Part shown: piece after piece, positions 24,263 to 35,034 of the stretch
Position numbering within the stretch: position 1 is the first letter of the stretch
Layout: every line of letters starts with the position of its first letter
Assembly: GCA_903919615.1 (NCBI GenBank)
Contig: CAIXIX010000136.1
Location: 1-64,000 of the forward strand
Source of the DNA: an uncultured Chthonomonas sp.
GTDB taxonomy: Bacteria > Armatimonadota > Chthonomonadetes > Chthonomonadales > Chthonomonadaceae
Direction: 5' to 3'
DNA: 64,000 nt
Notes under the pieces: generated by a model
Databases searched by the model: none
What the model was told of the DNA's origin: nothing
Seen by the model: the letters and a program-made list of their open reading frames with translations, nothing else
Made by a program: the position numbers and the translations under genes

Positions 24263-26290
24263 ATGCGCTGGCTCGCAAAATCAACGGTGAAATTCTGGTC
24301 GCGTTTCGTGAAGACGGCAGCATTGGCTGGCGTCGTATGCGGTGTTGCACGCGCCGATGTAACAGGAACTCTGAATGTCGACCTTGGTAATCCAGGCCCG
24401 AATATACCGCCACAATTCTTCGGACTGATGACGGAGGAGATCAACCATTCCTACGATGGTGGGTTGTACGCTGAGCTGATTCAGAACCGATCATTTCAGG
24501 ACCCGGTGCGAAACCCAGCGAGCATGCCGGTTCACTGGTCGACGGTTGGGTCGGGCAAGGCTTCGACGGATCGGTCCAACCCCGTTAATTCGGCGCTGCC
24601 GATTAGCCTGCGTCTGGACCTATCGGGCAGTAAAGCAGGAGTGGCAAACGACGGCTACTGGGGCATCCCTGTTCGGCCGGATACCACGTACTCAGCGACC
24701 TTCTATGTAAGATCGGAGGGTTTTAGTGGACCTGTGACGACCTCCTTAGAAACCGAAGATGGGAGCACGTCGTTTGCCAGCGCGGCTACTCCGCCAATCA
24801 CCAATGCATGGCGAAAGGTCACACTCAAACTCAAGACAGATCCTGGCGCCCCGACAACTTCTAAGGCAAGATTCGTTTTATCAGCGAGTGGCACGGGCAG
24901 AATCTGGTTCAGCCTGGTTTCACTCTTTCCGCCGACGTACCAGAATGCGCAAAATGGCCTCCGCCCCGACCTTATGCAGCTCCTCAGCGAGCTCAAACCG
25001 AAGTTCATTCGTCTGCCCGGAGGTAACTATGCGGAGGGCGGGCGCTTCTCCGATAGGTTCAACTGGAAGCAGATGATCGGCCCGGTCGACGCCCGGCCCG
25101 GCCACATGGGCTGCTGGGGATACCGCTCGTCCGACGGATTTGGCATGCCCGAGTACCTGCTCTGGTGCAAGCAGCTTGGCGCAGAGCCGGTGTTGGCGCT
25201 CTTCGCAGGATACGTGCTAAATGGGGACCACTTCTTAGCCGGTAGCCAGGAGATGGCCATATATACACAGGAGGCGCTGGACGAGATTGAATATGTCAGC
25301 GGTTCTGCTAAGAGCAAGTGGGGAAAGCTGCGTGCTGCCGATGGATTTCAGGAGCCCTTCACACTGCGCTATGTTGAGATAGGCAATGAGGACTGGTTCG
25401 ACAGGTCTGGCAGCTACAACGGAAGGTTTACGCAGATGGCGACAGCCATTCACAAACGTTACCCTAAGCTTAAGATCATTGCGACCGCTCCGGTTAGCGG
25501 TTTCAAGCCCGACCTGTATGATGACCATTTCTACCGCAGCGCGCATCAGCTTGTGCAGATGGCAACTCTGTACGACAAGCCATCCGGGATGGCTGCGCCG
25601 CTTACATTTAATGGAGGCGGCTGGAACGGACGGCAGCCGGACGGCATCAAGACATTTGTTGGTGAATGGGCGGCACAGGAAGGTCGCCCAACACCGAACC
25701 TCAGTTCCGCGTTGGGGGATGCAGCGTTTGTAATGGGGCTGGAAAAGAACTCCGATGCTGTGTTGATGGAGTGCTATGCTCCACTCTTCGTAAACGTGAG
25801 CCCGGCCGACACCGAAAAGGGATACCCCAAGGCGATGCAATGGAATACGAATCTGATCGGGTACGACGCTCTGCACAGCTTTGGTTCGGCGAGTTATTAC
25901 GCTCAGGTGATGTTGGCGCAGAACAAGGGCGACGTGGTCTTGCCTGCGCTGCTGACAATCGCCGACACAGGTTCGGCGCCGAACCTGCATCCCCACTCCC
26001 TCGTTGCTACGGCCACACTATCTAAAGCTGAGAACACGGTGCTGGTAAAGGTTGTAAATGCAGGTGATCAGGCGGAAGAGATAGAGATCCGACTTAACGG
26101 CGCAGCGCACGTTGAGCCAACCGGAACTGCGCTGTTGCTAACTGGTGAGCCAGAAGGGGTCAACTCGGTAGATGAGCCGCAGAAATTCGCGCCGCGCAAA
26201 GAGGTCATCTCCGATGCCGGGATGACGTTTCATCGAACGTTTCCACCTCATTCTTTCACGATCGTGCGACTCAGAGTTTCGGCGAAGTAA
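24263..26290 (+). CDS. secreted GH51 alpha-L-arabinofuranosidase
   Basis: This ~675-residue enzyme releases arabinose side chains from arabinoxylan or arabinan. After a signal peptide (AALAGVVCGVARA), it opens with DLGNPGPNIPPQFFGLMTEEINHS. A beta-sandwich insertion resembling a carbohydrate-binding module follows (~130-220). The TIM barrel has FIRLPGGNYAEG, the acid/base motif EIGNEDWF, and a probable nucleophile in TFVGEWAAQEG. A C-terminal beta domain closes the protein. The start ATG 24263 has GGAGG upstream; the 27-residue ORF-track extension is unlikely. It is the first enzyme gene after the LacI regulator. Confidence 0.9.
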   Translation: MRWLAKSTVKFWSRFVKTAALAGVVCGVARADVTGTLNVDLGNPGPNIPPQFFGLMTEEINHSYDGGLYAELIQNRSFQDPVRNPASMPVHWSTVGSGKASTDRSNPVNSALPISLRLDLSGSKAGVANDGYWGIPVRPDTTYSATFYVRSEGFSGPVTTSLETEDGSTSFASAATPPITNAWRKVTLKLKTDPGAPTTSKARFVLSASGTGRIWFSLVSLFPPTYQNAQNGLRPDLMQLLSELKPKFIRLPGGNYAEGGRFSDRFNWKQMIGPVDARPGHMGCWGYRSSDGFGMPEYLLWCKQLGAEPVLALFAGYVLNGDHFLAGSQEMAIYTQEALDEIEYVSGSAKSKWGKLRAADGFQEPFTLRYVEIGNEDWFDRSGSYNGRFTQMATAIHKRYPKLKIIATAPVSGFKPDLYDDHFYRSAHQLVQMATLYDKPSGMAAPLTFNGGGWNGRQPDGIKTFVGEWAAQEGRPTPNLSSALGDAAFVMGLEKNSDAVLMECYAPLFVNVSPADTEKGYPKAMQWNTNLIGYDALHSFGSASYYAQVMLAQNKGDVVLPALLTIADTGSAPNLHPHSLVATATLSKAENTVLVKVVNAGDQAEEIEIRLNGAAHVEPTGTALLLTGEPEGVNSVDEPQKFAPRKEVISDAGMTFHRTFPPHSFTIVRLRVSAK

Positions 26291-26341
26291 CAATATCACC
26301 GACGTTGTGCATGTGCCACGTCTATCAAAGGAGATTCGCGT

Positions 26342-28348
26342 ATGAGCTTAGCATTACTCATGCTGGCGCTGCTGCCACTGAATGCCCAGGGACAGCCGCA
26401 GGCTGCCATGGACGGAGTGCCTGCAACTACTAATGTGAGCGGGGCTCAGTATCCCAGGATTACAGCCGACTCTCGTGTGATCTTCCGCGTCAAGGCGCCT
26501 GACGCGCAAAAGGTGGAGTTCGATCTCGGCAAGCGTTATCTCGCACAGAAGGACGCCGAGGGCAACTGGACAGCCACGACCGATCCGCAGGCGCCTGGGT
26601 TCCACTACTACTTTCTCTGGATCGATGGGGTGCGGGTGAGCGACCCAGCCAGCGAGTCTTTTTATGGGACCGGCAGGCAGGCAAGCGGTATAGAGGTTTC
26701 CGAGAAGGATGTCGATTACTATCTGCCAAGAGACGTGCCACACGGCGATGTGCGCGAGCAGTGGTACCATTCGGCCACAACCGCTTCATGGCGGCGTGTA
26801 TATATTTACACGCCACCCGGCTACGACGCAGACCGCGAAACCAAATATCCTGTTCTGTACCTACAGCATGGCGCCGGTGAGGATGAGCGCGGCTGGTCGA
26901 CGCAGGGTCGGGTTGCGTTTATTATGGACAACCTGATTGCGGAGAAGAAGGCCCGGCCAATGCTCGTCGTGATGGAGAAAGGGTACGCTGCCAAACCAGG
27001 CGATACGCCCGCACCAGGCAGGCCTGATTTTAGCCGCATGTTCCAGGCATTTGATGAGGTTGTATCGAAAGACCTCGTGCCGTATATCGATTCAAGATTC
27101 AGAACGCTTGCAGATCGTGATCACCGCGCGCTCGCCGGGCTATCGATGGGCGGGATGCAGGCCTACAACATCGGACTAAACCACCTCGATATTTTCTCCT
27201 ACATAGGAGGTTTCAGCGGCGCCGGCGGCGGGTTTGGCGGTGGTACGTTCGATCCCAAAACTGCGAACAACGGAGTATTGGCAGACGCAGATACATTTAA
27301 TCGACGCGTTCACGCGCTTTTCCTGAGTATCGGCACTACCGAGCCGCAGCGGATGCAGGATAGTGTGAGAGGATACCACGATGCCCTTTCGAAGGCTGGC
27401 ATCAAGACCGTCTTCTATGAATCGCTGGGCACCTCCCACGAATGGCTTACGTGGAGGCGGAGCCTGCATGAATTTGCGCCGCTCCTGTTTCAAGGTCAGG
27501 GCGCCGGGCAGGCGTCCGGAAATGCGCCCCCCCAGCGCGGCCCTGGAGGCTTCGGCGGTCCCATTAAGCTAAATGCAGACGACATCCAGGCCTATCCTGA
27601 ACCCCCGAATGGAATCAATGCGAACCGACAGGGGATTGCGCACGGCAAGCTGGAGATGATTGAATACGATTCCAAATCGGTAGGGACGAAGCGCAAGATG
27701 CAGGTTTACACTCCGCCGGGATACTCGCCAGACAAGATGTACCCGGTGCTCTATCTGCTTCATGGGATAGGCGGCGATGAGACGGAATGGGAGCGCTTTT
27801 CTCACCCGGGCCTCATGTTAGATAACCTGCTGGCGGATGGCAAGTCGACTCCAATGATCATCGTGTTGCCGAACGGACGCGCGCAAAAGAACGATCGCGC
27901 CGAGGGTAATGTCTATGCCACCGCTCCTGCGTTTGCTGCATTTGAACAGGACCTGCTTCAGGATGTGATTCCGACAATCCAGGCACGCTACTCCGTGCAG
28001 GCAGACCGGGAACACCGCGCGCTCGCCGGGCTTTCTATGGGCGGCGGACAGTCGCTCAATTTCGGTATGGCGCACATAGATACGTTCGCCTGGGTCGGTG
28101 GCTTCTCATCGGCTCCAAATACGAAGCCACCGGCCCAGCTCATGCCCGACCCTGCTGAAGCAAAGAAACTGAAGCTGCTCTGGCTCTCTGTTGGCAACAA
28201 GGATGGCCTGCTGCGCATCAGCCAGGGGGTGCATACTTACCTGAAGGAGAAGGGTGTACCGCACGTGTGGAATGTGGATGGCCATGCCCATGATCCCACT
28301 GAGTGGACAAACAATCTGTACTACTTCCTGCAACAGGTGTTCCATTAA
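26342..28348 (+). CDS. tandem-domain CE1-type esterase (feruloyl/acetylxylan esterase)
   Basis: This 668-residue secreted protein has two complete alpha/beta-hydrolase esterase domains. The N-terminal part holds a CBM48/E-set-like module (~30-120). Domain 1 (~140-385) has YTPPGYDADRETKYPVLYLQHG and the nucleophile elbow GLSMGGMQ. Domain 2 (~420-668) has YTPPGYSPDKMYPVLYLLHG and GLSMGGGQ. Each also has a C-terminal His region (SHEW; HAHDPTEW). Such proteins remove ferulate or acetate from xylan, and two domains could give two specificities. A Gly/Pro/Gln linker separates them. AAGGAG lies seven bases before the ATG. The signal peptide is short (LALLMLALLPLNAQG). Confidence 0.88.
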   Translation: MSLALLMLALLPLNAQGQPQAAMDGVPATTNVSGAQYPRITADSRVIFRVKAPDAQKVEFDLGKRYLAQKDAEGNWTATTDPQAPGFHYYFLWIDGVRVSDPASESFYGTGRQASGIEVSEKDVDYYLPRDVPHGDVREQWYHSATTASWRRVYIYTPPGYDADRETKYPVLYLQHGAGEDERGWSTQGRVAFIMDNLIAEKKARPMLVVMEKGYAAKPGDTPAPGRPDFSRMFQAFDEVVSKDLVPYIDSRFRTLADRDHRALAGLSMGGMQAYNIGLNHLDIFSYIGGFSGAGGGFGGGTFDPKTANNGVLADADTFNRRVHALFLSIGTTEPQRMQDSVRGYHDALSKAGIKTVFYESLGTSHEWLTWRRSLHEFAPLLFQGQGAGQASGNAPPQRGPGGFGGPIKLNADDIQAYPEPPNGINANRQGIAHGKLEMIEYDSKSVGTKRKMQVYTPPGYSPDKMYPVLYLLHGIGGDETEWERFSHPGLMLDNLLADGKSTPMIIVLPNGRAQKNDRAEGNVYATAPAFAAFEQDLLQDVIPTIQARYSVQADREHRALAGLSMGGGQSLNFGMAHIDTFAWVGGFSSAPNTKPPAQLMPDPAEAKKLKLLWLSVGNKDGLLRISQGVHTYLKEKGVPHVWNVDGHAHDPTEWTNNLYYFLQQVFH

Positions 28349-28381
28349 AACCCTCGCGTCGCCCTGATGGAGTGCAATCGA

Positions 28382-29974
28382 ATGTACCGAGCTGTTTCAG
28401 TGCTGGTGACGGTTATCGTTATTCTGGTTTCAGGATTAGGTATGGAAACTTCGATAGCTCAGCATGCCGATGCCACAAACCCGATCATTTGGGCCGATGT
28501 CCCAGACCCGTCGGTCATCCGCGTTGGCGACACCTACTACATGAGCAGCACGACGATGCATATGAGCCCGGGGCTTCCGATTATGAAGTCCCGGGATCTC
28601 GTGAACTGGCGACTCGTTGGATACGCCTACGATAAGCTTGAAGAGAATGACTCTCTGAACCTTCAGAACGACAGGAGCGCATACGGTCAGGGTTCGTGGG
28701 CCAGCAGCTTGCGATATCACGATGGCGTATTTTACGTGTCGACCTTTTCCAGTACGACGGGCAAGACGCATATCTACACAACCCGAGACATTGAGCATGG
28801 CCCCTGGGCTGCGAAATCATTTCGCCCTGCCCTGCACGACCATTCTCTCTTTTTCGAAGAGGATGGACGCGTCTACATGGTCCACGGAGCCGGAAACGTC
28901 CGGCTAACCGAACTCGAACCCGACCTGTCCGGGATAAAGCCCGGCGGAACGGATCAGACGATCATTCCAAACGCAAGCCTTGCTGCCGGCCCAAACGTTG
29001 GGCTTCCCGCTGAGGGCTCCCAGCTCTACAAGATCAATGGCAAGTACTATGTGTTCATGATCACCTGGCCGAGGGGCGGGATGCGCACTGAGCTGGTATT
29101 TCGATCCGATCACCTCACCGGTCCATACGAAGGCCGGATTGCCCTGCAGGACCAGGGTGTTGCGCAGGGAAGCCTGATAGACACTCCTAAAGGCGACTGG
29201 TATGCTCTCCTGTTTCAAGACCATGGCGCTGTTGGTCGCACACCTTTCCTGGTGCCTGTAACGTGGAAGGATGGGTGGCCAATTCTGGGCATAGACGGCA
29301 TGGCGCCTGCACGTCTCAACATCGGCACAAGCCAGCGACCGGTTCCGGAAGTGGTAGCTTCGGACGAATTCACCCGCCGTCCCGGTCAGCCTGCGCTTCC
29401 TATAGTGTGGCAGTGGAATCACAATCCAGACAACCGTCTCTGGTCCATTTCAGAGCGCCCCGGGTTCCTCCGGATTCGCACCGGGCGAGTGGATGCCGAC
29501 TTCCTGTCGGCCCGTAACACGCTAACACAGCGCACGTTCGGCCCGCAGTGCTCGGGAGCGATCGCAATGGACGTTAGCGAGATGAAGAGCGGAGATTATG
29601 CCGGGCTGGGTCTGCTTCAGAAGAAGTATGGATTCGTAGGCGTGAAGGCAGTGGACAATTCGAAGCAGATTGTGATGGTGAGCGCGGATGGCGCAGTTCC
29701 GAACGAGGTGGAGGGCGTCCCTCTGTCTCAGAAAGTGGTTTACCTGAAAGCAGAATGCGACTTCCGGAATCGGACCGACCGGGCTCAATTCTACTACAGT
29801 CTTGATGGCAAGATTTGGACCGCCATTGGTAAGCCCCTTCACATGGTCTACACGCTTCCGCATTTCATGGGCTACCGCTTCGCGCTCTTCAACTTCGCGA
29901 CCCAATCTGCCGGCGGCGCGGTGGATTTCGACTACTTCAGGGTGTCCGCAGACTTGACAGCCGCGACACCATAA
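28382..29974 (+). CDS. GH43-family beta-xylosidase/arabinofuranosidase
   Basis: This ~530-residue secreted enzyme has a signal peptide (VLVTVIVILVSGLG) and a five-bladed GH43 propeller. It starts NPIIWADVPDPSVIRVGDTYYM, where the Asp is the predicted general base; the next motifs are DHSLFFEEDGRVYMVHG and the predicted catalytic acid in LPAEGSQLYKINGKYY. A C-terminal concanavalin-like domain (~340-530) is typical of the xylosidase subfamilies. ATG 28382 has GGAG nine bases upstream and is preferred over ATG 28367. The gene lies 33 bases after the esterase gene, clearly in the same operon. Confidence 0.9.
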   Translation: MYRAVSVLVTVIVILVSGLGMETSIAQHADATNPIIWADVPDPSVIRVGDTYYMSSTTMHMSPGLPIMKSRDLVNWRLVGYAYDKLEENDSLNLQNDRSAYGQGSWASSLRYHDGVFYVSTFSSTTGKTHIYTTRDIEHGPWAAKSFRPALHDHSLFFEEDGRVYMVHGAGNVRLTELEPDLSGIKPGGTDQTIIPNASLAAGPNVGLPAEGSQLYKINGKYYVFMITWPRGGMRTELVFRSDHLTGPYEGRIALQDQGVAQGSLIDTPKGDWYALLFQDHGAVGRTPFLVPVTWKDGWPILGIDGMAPARLNIGTSQRPVPEVVASDEFTRRPGQPALPIVWQWNHNPDNRLWSISERPGFLRIRTGRVDADFLSARNTLTQRTFGPQCSGAIAMDVSEMKSGDYAGLGLLQKKYGFVGVKAVDNSKQIVMVSADGAVPNEVEGVPLSQKVVYLKAECDFRNRTDRAQFYYSLDGKIWTAIGKPLHMVYTLPHFMGYRFALFNFATQSAGGAVDFDYFRVSADLTAATP

Positions 29975-30817
<843 letters not shown>

Positions 30818-30883
30818 CAAAGTTGACATGCTCGGTTAGCGATCTAACGAGCTTCGCACTATTTAGACCGAAAGGAAGTTCGC

Positions 30884-32149
30884 ATGAAGACCTCTCGCGT
30901 AACCCTTAACCTGCAGATCGGTTCAATCACCGGAATATTCCTCGCTACGGGAACGGCCGCTCAGCTCGCAAATGCCCCAACTCTCAAGGATTCGTACAAA
31001 AAGCAATTTCGCGTCGGAGTGGCGATAAATCGATCCATTGCCACCGGTGAAGGCAGCTTCAATCGGAGTGTTGAGCAGGTTCAGAAAGATATCTCGTTGA
31101 CTAAAGAGCAGTTTAACCAGATATCCCCTGAAAACGACCTGAAGTGGAGTCTCATTCATCCGCGTGAGGGCGCCGAAGGCTACAATTTCGGCCCGGCGGA
31201 CGCGTATGTGGACTTCGGCGTGAAAAACCACATGCTCATTGTCGGCCACACTCTCGTCTGGCATGGGCAGACCCCTGGTTGGGTCTTTGCCGCCACAACT
31301 CCGGCCGATGCGGCGAAAACTTCAGTGCAGACGCCGCCTGCGCAGGCGAACGGACCGGGGGCCATGCCGAGAGGCGGACGGCCCGGGCGCGGTTTTGGCG
31401 GTTTCGATATCAATGCTCCGCACGCTACGCGCGATGAGCTGCTTCAGAGAATGCGCGAGCACATTCACACGGTCGTTGGCCGATACAAGGGCAAAATTAA
31501 GGTTTGGGACGTCGTGAACGAAGCCATCGCCGATGGCGGCCCAGAGATCCTTCGCGTTTCGCCCTGGCAGCAGATTATCGGACCCGATTTCATTGCGAAA
31601 GCTTTTGAGTATGCCCATGAGGCTGATCCTCGTGCAATATTGCGATACAACGACTACGGTCTGGAAAATCCGGCCAAGCGGCTAAAACTGATCGCACTGA
31701 TTAGGGACCTACAGGCAAAGAAGGTTCCGGTTATGGCTATCGGCACGCAAACGCATGTCAACGTCTCCTGGCCGAGTTTTGAAGTCGAAGATACGACGTT
31801 AACTGAGCTTGAGTCGTTGGGTTTGCCGATACACGTAACGGAGCTTGATGTTAACGGCGCAGAGGGCGGGCAGCGCAATAGCGGAGCGGATATCGCGAAC
31901 AATGCGGCTGCGACGCAGGGCGGCCTAGTTGATGATGCCAATCAGCGGCTCGCAAATCAGTATGCAAATCTGTTTAGAGCCTTCGCGAAGCACAGGTCCG
32001 TTAAAGTGGTGACGATGTGGGGCATAAACGACGGCGTTTCCTGGCGCGCTAACGGTAAGCCGCTGCTGTTTGATAACAACGACACGCCAAAACCAGCCTT
32101 TGACGCGGTGATCCGAGCCGTTAAGGAAAGCTCACAGAACTCGAACTAG
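30884..32149 (+). CDS. GH10 endo-1,4-beta-xylanase
   Basis: This 421-residue secreted xylanase has the GH10 barrel with SPENDLKWSLIHP, GHTLVWHGQTPGWVF, the acid/base motif VWDVVNEAIADG and the nucleophile motif HVTELDVNG. It also has the late aromatic VVTMWGINDGVSW. An insertion of ~40 residues rich in Pro, Gly and Arg (AMPRGGRPGRGFGGFD) sits after the LVWH segment. A second Gly/Asn/Gln-rich insertion follows the nucleophile. Both are probably surface loops. AAGGAAG precedes the ATG. It completes a set able to cut, debranch and deacetylate arabinoxylan. Confidence 0.92.
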   Translation: MKTSRVTLNLQIGSITGIFLATGTAAQLANAPTLKDSYKKQFRVGVAINRSIATGEGSFNRSVEQVQKDISLTKEQFNQISPENDLKWSLIHPREGAEGYNFGPADAYVDFGVKNHMLIVGHTLVWHGQTPGWVFAATTPADAAKTSVQTPPAQANGPGAMPRGGRPGRGFGGFDINAPHATRDELLQRMREHIHTVVGRYKGKIKVWDVVNEAIADGGPEILRVSPWQQIIGPDFIAKAFEYAHEADPRAILRYNDYGLENPAKRLKLIALIRDLQAKKVPVMAIGTQTHVNVSWPSFEVEDTTLTELESLGLPIHVTELDVNGAEGGQRNSGADIANNAAATQGGLVDDANQRLANQYANLFRAFAKHRSVKVVTMWGINDGVSWRANGKPLLFDNNDTPKPAFDAVIRAVKESSQNSN

Positions 32150-32276
32150 CTCGTGGATCTACAACCCAACGAGTAAAGATGTTAGTGAACATCCTCTGTC
32201 ATCACACCGTCTCACTTGCAGTCGCAATTGCCGAAAAAAGGCGAGGGCGTTCAACTCATTGAGAAAGAAGACGGAT

Positions 32277-32855
32277 ATGAGAGCTATCACCTCAACACTA
32301 ATAAACATTGGAGCTGCTGCAGCACTTTTCTGCGTGCTTGGCCCGGCGGCTATGGCCCAGGATAAAGGCCTGATCGCATTCTGTCCGGCGGTTTACGATA
32401 AGGGCGATGGTATACCAGAATCCCGTGCCGAAGCGATACGCTTCACACGATTGACGCTCGAACACGCAGGCTATACAGTAGCAGATTACGACGCCATGAA
32501 GGCGAAGTGGACTGATCTTGGGATTGCAATGCCAGTTGAAGGTCAGCCGCCCACGCCGAGCGACCTGGCACGTTTTGGCAAGGCGGTGGGAGCGAAGTAT
32601 GTTCTTGAGCCTGAATTCGACTTTAGCGCCAACAGAAATTGGAATGTTGACAAATACACGACGGTGAAGGCCGCGATGAACATCTTTAAGGCTTCGGATG
32701 GCGTGCGTGTATACAAACAGACCGAGACCATAAGCAAGTCACCAAAGTCCTCCGAAGATTTTCGTGCGCTTTCACAGGCTGGCCGCGAGCAGCGGGTCGT
32801 CGATCAGGCTATTGATGTTTCACTGGCCAGATTCGGGCGGCGTGCGATACGCTAG
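32277..32855 (+). CDS. secreted protein of unknown function
   Basis: This ~192-residue protein has a clear signal peptide (INIGAAAALFCVLGPAAMAQ). The mature part contains a mixed alpha/beta segment (ESRAEAIRFTRLTLEHAGYTVADYDA, then DLARFGKAVGAKYVLEPEFDF). This layout recalls periplasmic proteins with a TolB-N-like domain, in which a gene-product-specific value is looked up and returned, but I do not recognise the family with confidence. The ORF-track start is a TTG six codons earlier; I prefer the ATG. It may be the last gene of the xylan operon or independent (the gap is ~127 bases). Confidence 0.7.
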   Translation: MRAITSTLINIGAAAALFCVLGPAAMAQDKGLIAFCPAVYDKGDGIPESRAEAIRFTRLTLEHAGYTVADYDAMKAKWTDLGIAMPVEGQPPTPSDLARFGKAVGAKYVLEPEFDFSANRNWNVDKYTTVKAAMNIFKASDGVRVYKQTETISKSPKSSEDFRALSQAGREQRVVDQAIDVSLARFGRRAIR

Positions 32856-32983
32856 CGGGAGGGGAATCTCACGCAAAGTATCCCAACGGGCAGGCACGAC
32901 CCCGTGTGTGATGAACGTAGCCAGATCGGCGGACATAGGCGCGCTCAAACACAGCTAAAAACGGCGTTTGTCGACAGAGTGGG

Positions 32984-33122
32984 TTACGGGACCCTCACCC
33001 AGGTACACTGTGCGCGCCCGAATTCATCCCATGCCTGGCTCCCTCATTCTTCGGGCGGCATAGGAGCCCTGGGGAGAAGCGCATAGGGCCTCCTCTTTCC
33101 GCTTGAGTCTCTCGCCGCTCGG
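32984..33122. repeat. dispersed repeat family R2, copy 1
   Basis: About 140 bases starting near GGTTACGGGACCCTCACCCA match 51074-51214 with few differences, including the shared run AGGTACACTGTGCGCGCCCG. The minus-strand frame gives similar peptides in both copies (SPGLLCRPKNEG…), but no start, stop or ribosome binding site is shared, so I treat it as a non-coding repeat or gene remnant. Confidence 0.65.
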
Positions 33123-33207
33123 GCGCACACAGGGGACCCGGTGTCCGGTGTCGGGAATCAGGACGGCCATTATGCCTGCCGGAATGAGACCGTTTCTGAG
33201 GCACACG

Positions 33208-33375
33208 CCGCCTGAATTGGTAGTTGCGCTGCTTGCTGCGCATCAATTCAGCTTGCAAAGTGCCTCCATCCGAAGGTGCCACATACGGCCCTCGGCCCTA
33301 AATCGTCCGTTTGAAGACGCATGCCGCATCCAGTTCACATGAACAGCTTACAGCCAACGTCATTCCGATGAAGCG
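33208..33375. repeat. dispersed repeat family R1, copy 3
   Basis: GCCGCCTGAATTGGTAGTTG and following bases match copies at 6.1 and 10.2 kb. The later block CATGAACAGCTTACAGCCAA matches 6365-6400. It directly follows R2, showing that R2-R1 is a composite unit. Confidence 0.6.
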
Positions 33376-33483
33376 ACAAAGGGTTCGGAGCCGCTGACTG
33401 CTATTTCGCGACTGAGGAATCCGGCCGCATGTTCTGCGCAATCTGTGAACAATTAAGTCGGTCAGACACCTGATCAGCGTTCA

Positions 33484-33780
33484 TCAACTCGCGTCCGGAT
33501 CGAACAGGCTGGCGGTCGTATCGGGCGGGCTGGCAGCTTTGGTTTTCTTAGCCCGCGGTTTCCTCGGCGATCTCGCTTTGCTCTTTAGAGCATCTGCGAT
33601 TCGTCTAAAGCTCTTCAGTGTATCCAGCTTGCTGCGCGAGTCAAGATACATCTCATTGTCTGGCTCGAGTTGTTCCCACATCTGCAATCAGAGTTCTGCG
33701 TTTTCCGGCTTGTCTCGCAGCGAAGCAAGCTTTATCCACACCGAAGCGCTTGCCGAAGCGTGAGTGAACTCGCTATAGCA
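33484..33780 (-). pseudogene. small ORF with an in-frame stop, unknown function
   Basis: On the minus strand, SVWIKLASLRDKPENAEL meets a TGA and continues in the same frame as LQMWEQLEPDNEMYLDSRSK…, ending in a Lys/Arg/Pro-rich tail and a normal stop at 33484. Both halves look protein-like, and the TGA stands where a Trp would fit. I therefore suggest one decayed gene rather than two tiny ones. No family is recognised and the upstream limit is uncertain. Confidence 0.35.
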
Positions 33781-33855
33781 TTGGTTGTTCTTCGAGTAGT
33801 GACAGCGCCGCACGGCAGGTAAAATAGCAACAAACGGATTTATGTGGAATGATCG

Positions 33856-34905
33856 ATGCCACGCAACATGGACCTGATTAATTTTCTCACCCTTGGCATT
33901 CCTCGCCGATATCAACTTGGCAAACTCGCACGGTTGTTTGCTCATGCGCGACACAGTGTATCAGGTGGCCGCCGGATGCAAGGAATCATCGAGTATGATG
34001 AGTGCCTGGATATTGCCCGCGCTCTTGAGCGGTGGGACTTAGTGCGCTATCTGCGGATGATGCTGGCGGGACTCTACGTAGAGCAGCACGACCATACTAA
34101 AGCTCGTTTGCATTACACCGAAGCAGTTAACGTTGCGCGCAGCCTTAAAGATCTACCATCACTAGCTCACGCGCGTTGTGCTCTCGCTTCGGTTGTAGGC
34201 ATGATGGGCGATTATACGCTTGCGGAGCGTCTTTGCGAAGAGGCTCACGAGTTCTTTCATACATCTGATGATTCCATAGGCCTGGCCTCGGTTTGCATGG
34301 TTCGGGCGGATATGGCTCAGACCACGACGGACGCAAGAAAACACTATTCGGATGCACTTGCGCTCTACGAAAAGGCGCAATCGCGCATCGGCGTTCTTGG
34401 CGCACTGCTTTCATTAGGCCACTTGGCAGAACCGGGACGCGATAATACCAACGAAAGATTATCTCTGACCCGTTGCCTGACAATGTGCGACGAAGAGCAC
34501 GACGTCCGAACTCAGGCGTATGCGCTTAACAATCTGGCAAATATAGATCGCTTCGATGGGAACCTGCATTCCGCTGCGACGAGGTACAACCAAAGTCTTA
34601 AGCTCAAGCAACAGCTGGATGATGAATGGGCAATCTCCTACACGCTAGATGGCTGTGCCAACCTGGCAGCCTGCTGGGGCGAGGTTCAGAAGGCGGCTCA
34701 GTTGTATGGCGCCGCAGACGCCATTCGTATGCGGCTTGGCACTCCGCTGGAGCGCAGTCGGCTATCTCTTTACAGTGAGGAGGTCAATGCCACCCGCCGT
34801 TCGCTTGGGGAAGAGCCCTTTGAGATCTGGTGGCGCGTCGGGACGCAGATGAGCGTTGATGACGCAGTTGAGCTTGCGCTCGGCCTCGTGGGACCGGGCG
34901 AATAG
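33856..34905 (+). CDS. TPR-repeat protein, C-terminal half of a signalling ATPase type
   Basis: This 349-residue protein is built of tetratricopeptide-like helical pairs (for example DLVRYLRMMLAGLYVEQHDHTKARLHYTEA and AYALNNLANIDRFDGNLHSAATRYNQSL). The C-terminal segment (AAQLYGAADAIRMRLG…EEVNATRRSLGEEPFEIWW…MSVDDAVELAL) is characteristic of the end of LuxR/SARP-type ATPase regulators. The expected NTPase and DNA-binding domains are absent, so it may be a truncated regulator or a stand-alone scaffold. The N-terminal 30 residues are atypical. The gene ends 13 bases before a pepF-tail fragment, which marks the edge of the accessory island. Confidence 0.72.
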   Translation: MPRNMDLINFLTLGIPRRYQLGKLARLFAHARHSVSGGRRMQGIIEYDECLDIARALERWDLVRYLRMMLAGLYVEQHDHTKARLHYTEAVNVARSLKDLPSLAHARCALASVVGMMGDYTLAERLCEEAHEFFHTSDDSIGLASVCMVRADMAQTTTDARKHYSDALALYEKAQSRIGVLGALLSLGHLAEPGRDNTNERLSLTRCLTMCDEEHDVRTQAYALNNLANIDRFDGNLHSAATRYNQSLKLKQQLDDEWAISYTLDGCANLAACWGEVQKAAQLYGAADAIRMRLGTPLERSRLSLYSEEVNATRRSLGEEPFEIWWRVGTQMSVDDAVELALGLVGPGE

Positions 34906-34918
34906 GTCCACCACCCCA

Positions 34919-34990
34919 CTAACCCCTCAAACCCTCAATCTTCCCACGAATCACATCCAGACTTGCGCGCCGCATGTCGATCCAGTTAAT
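34919..34990 (-). pseudogene. pepF 3'-end fragment, 34.9 kb copy
   Basis: On the minus strand this reads NWIDMRRASLDVIRGKIEGLRG followed by TAG, matching the last ~22 residues of oligoendopeptidase F (FWRSSLDVIRIQIGEFDQLIG). It is the shortest of the tail copies and is cut off near the IS1182 element. Confidence 0.7.
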
Positions 34991-35034
34991 GTCCATGCTG
35001 AGCATGTCTCATTGTCCTGACATCCACTGTGCCC

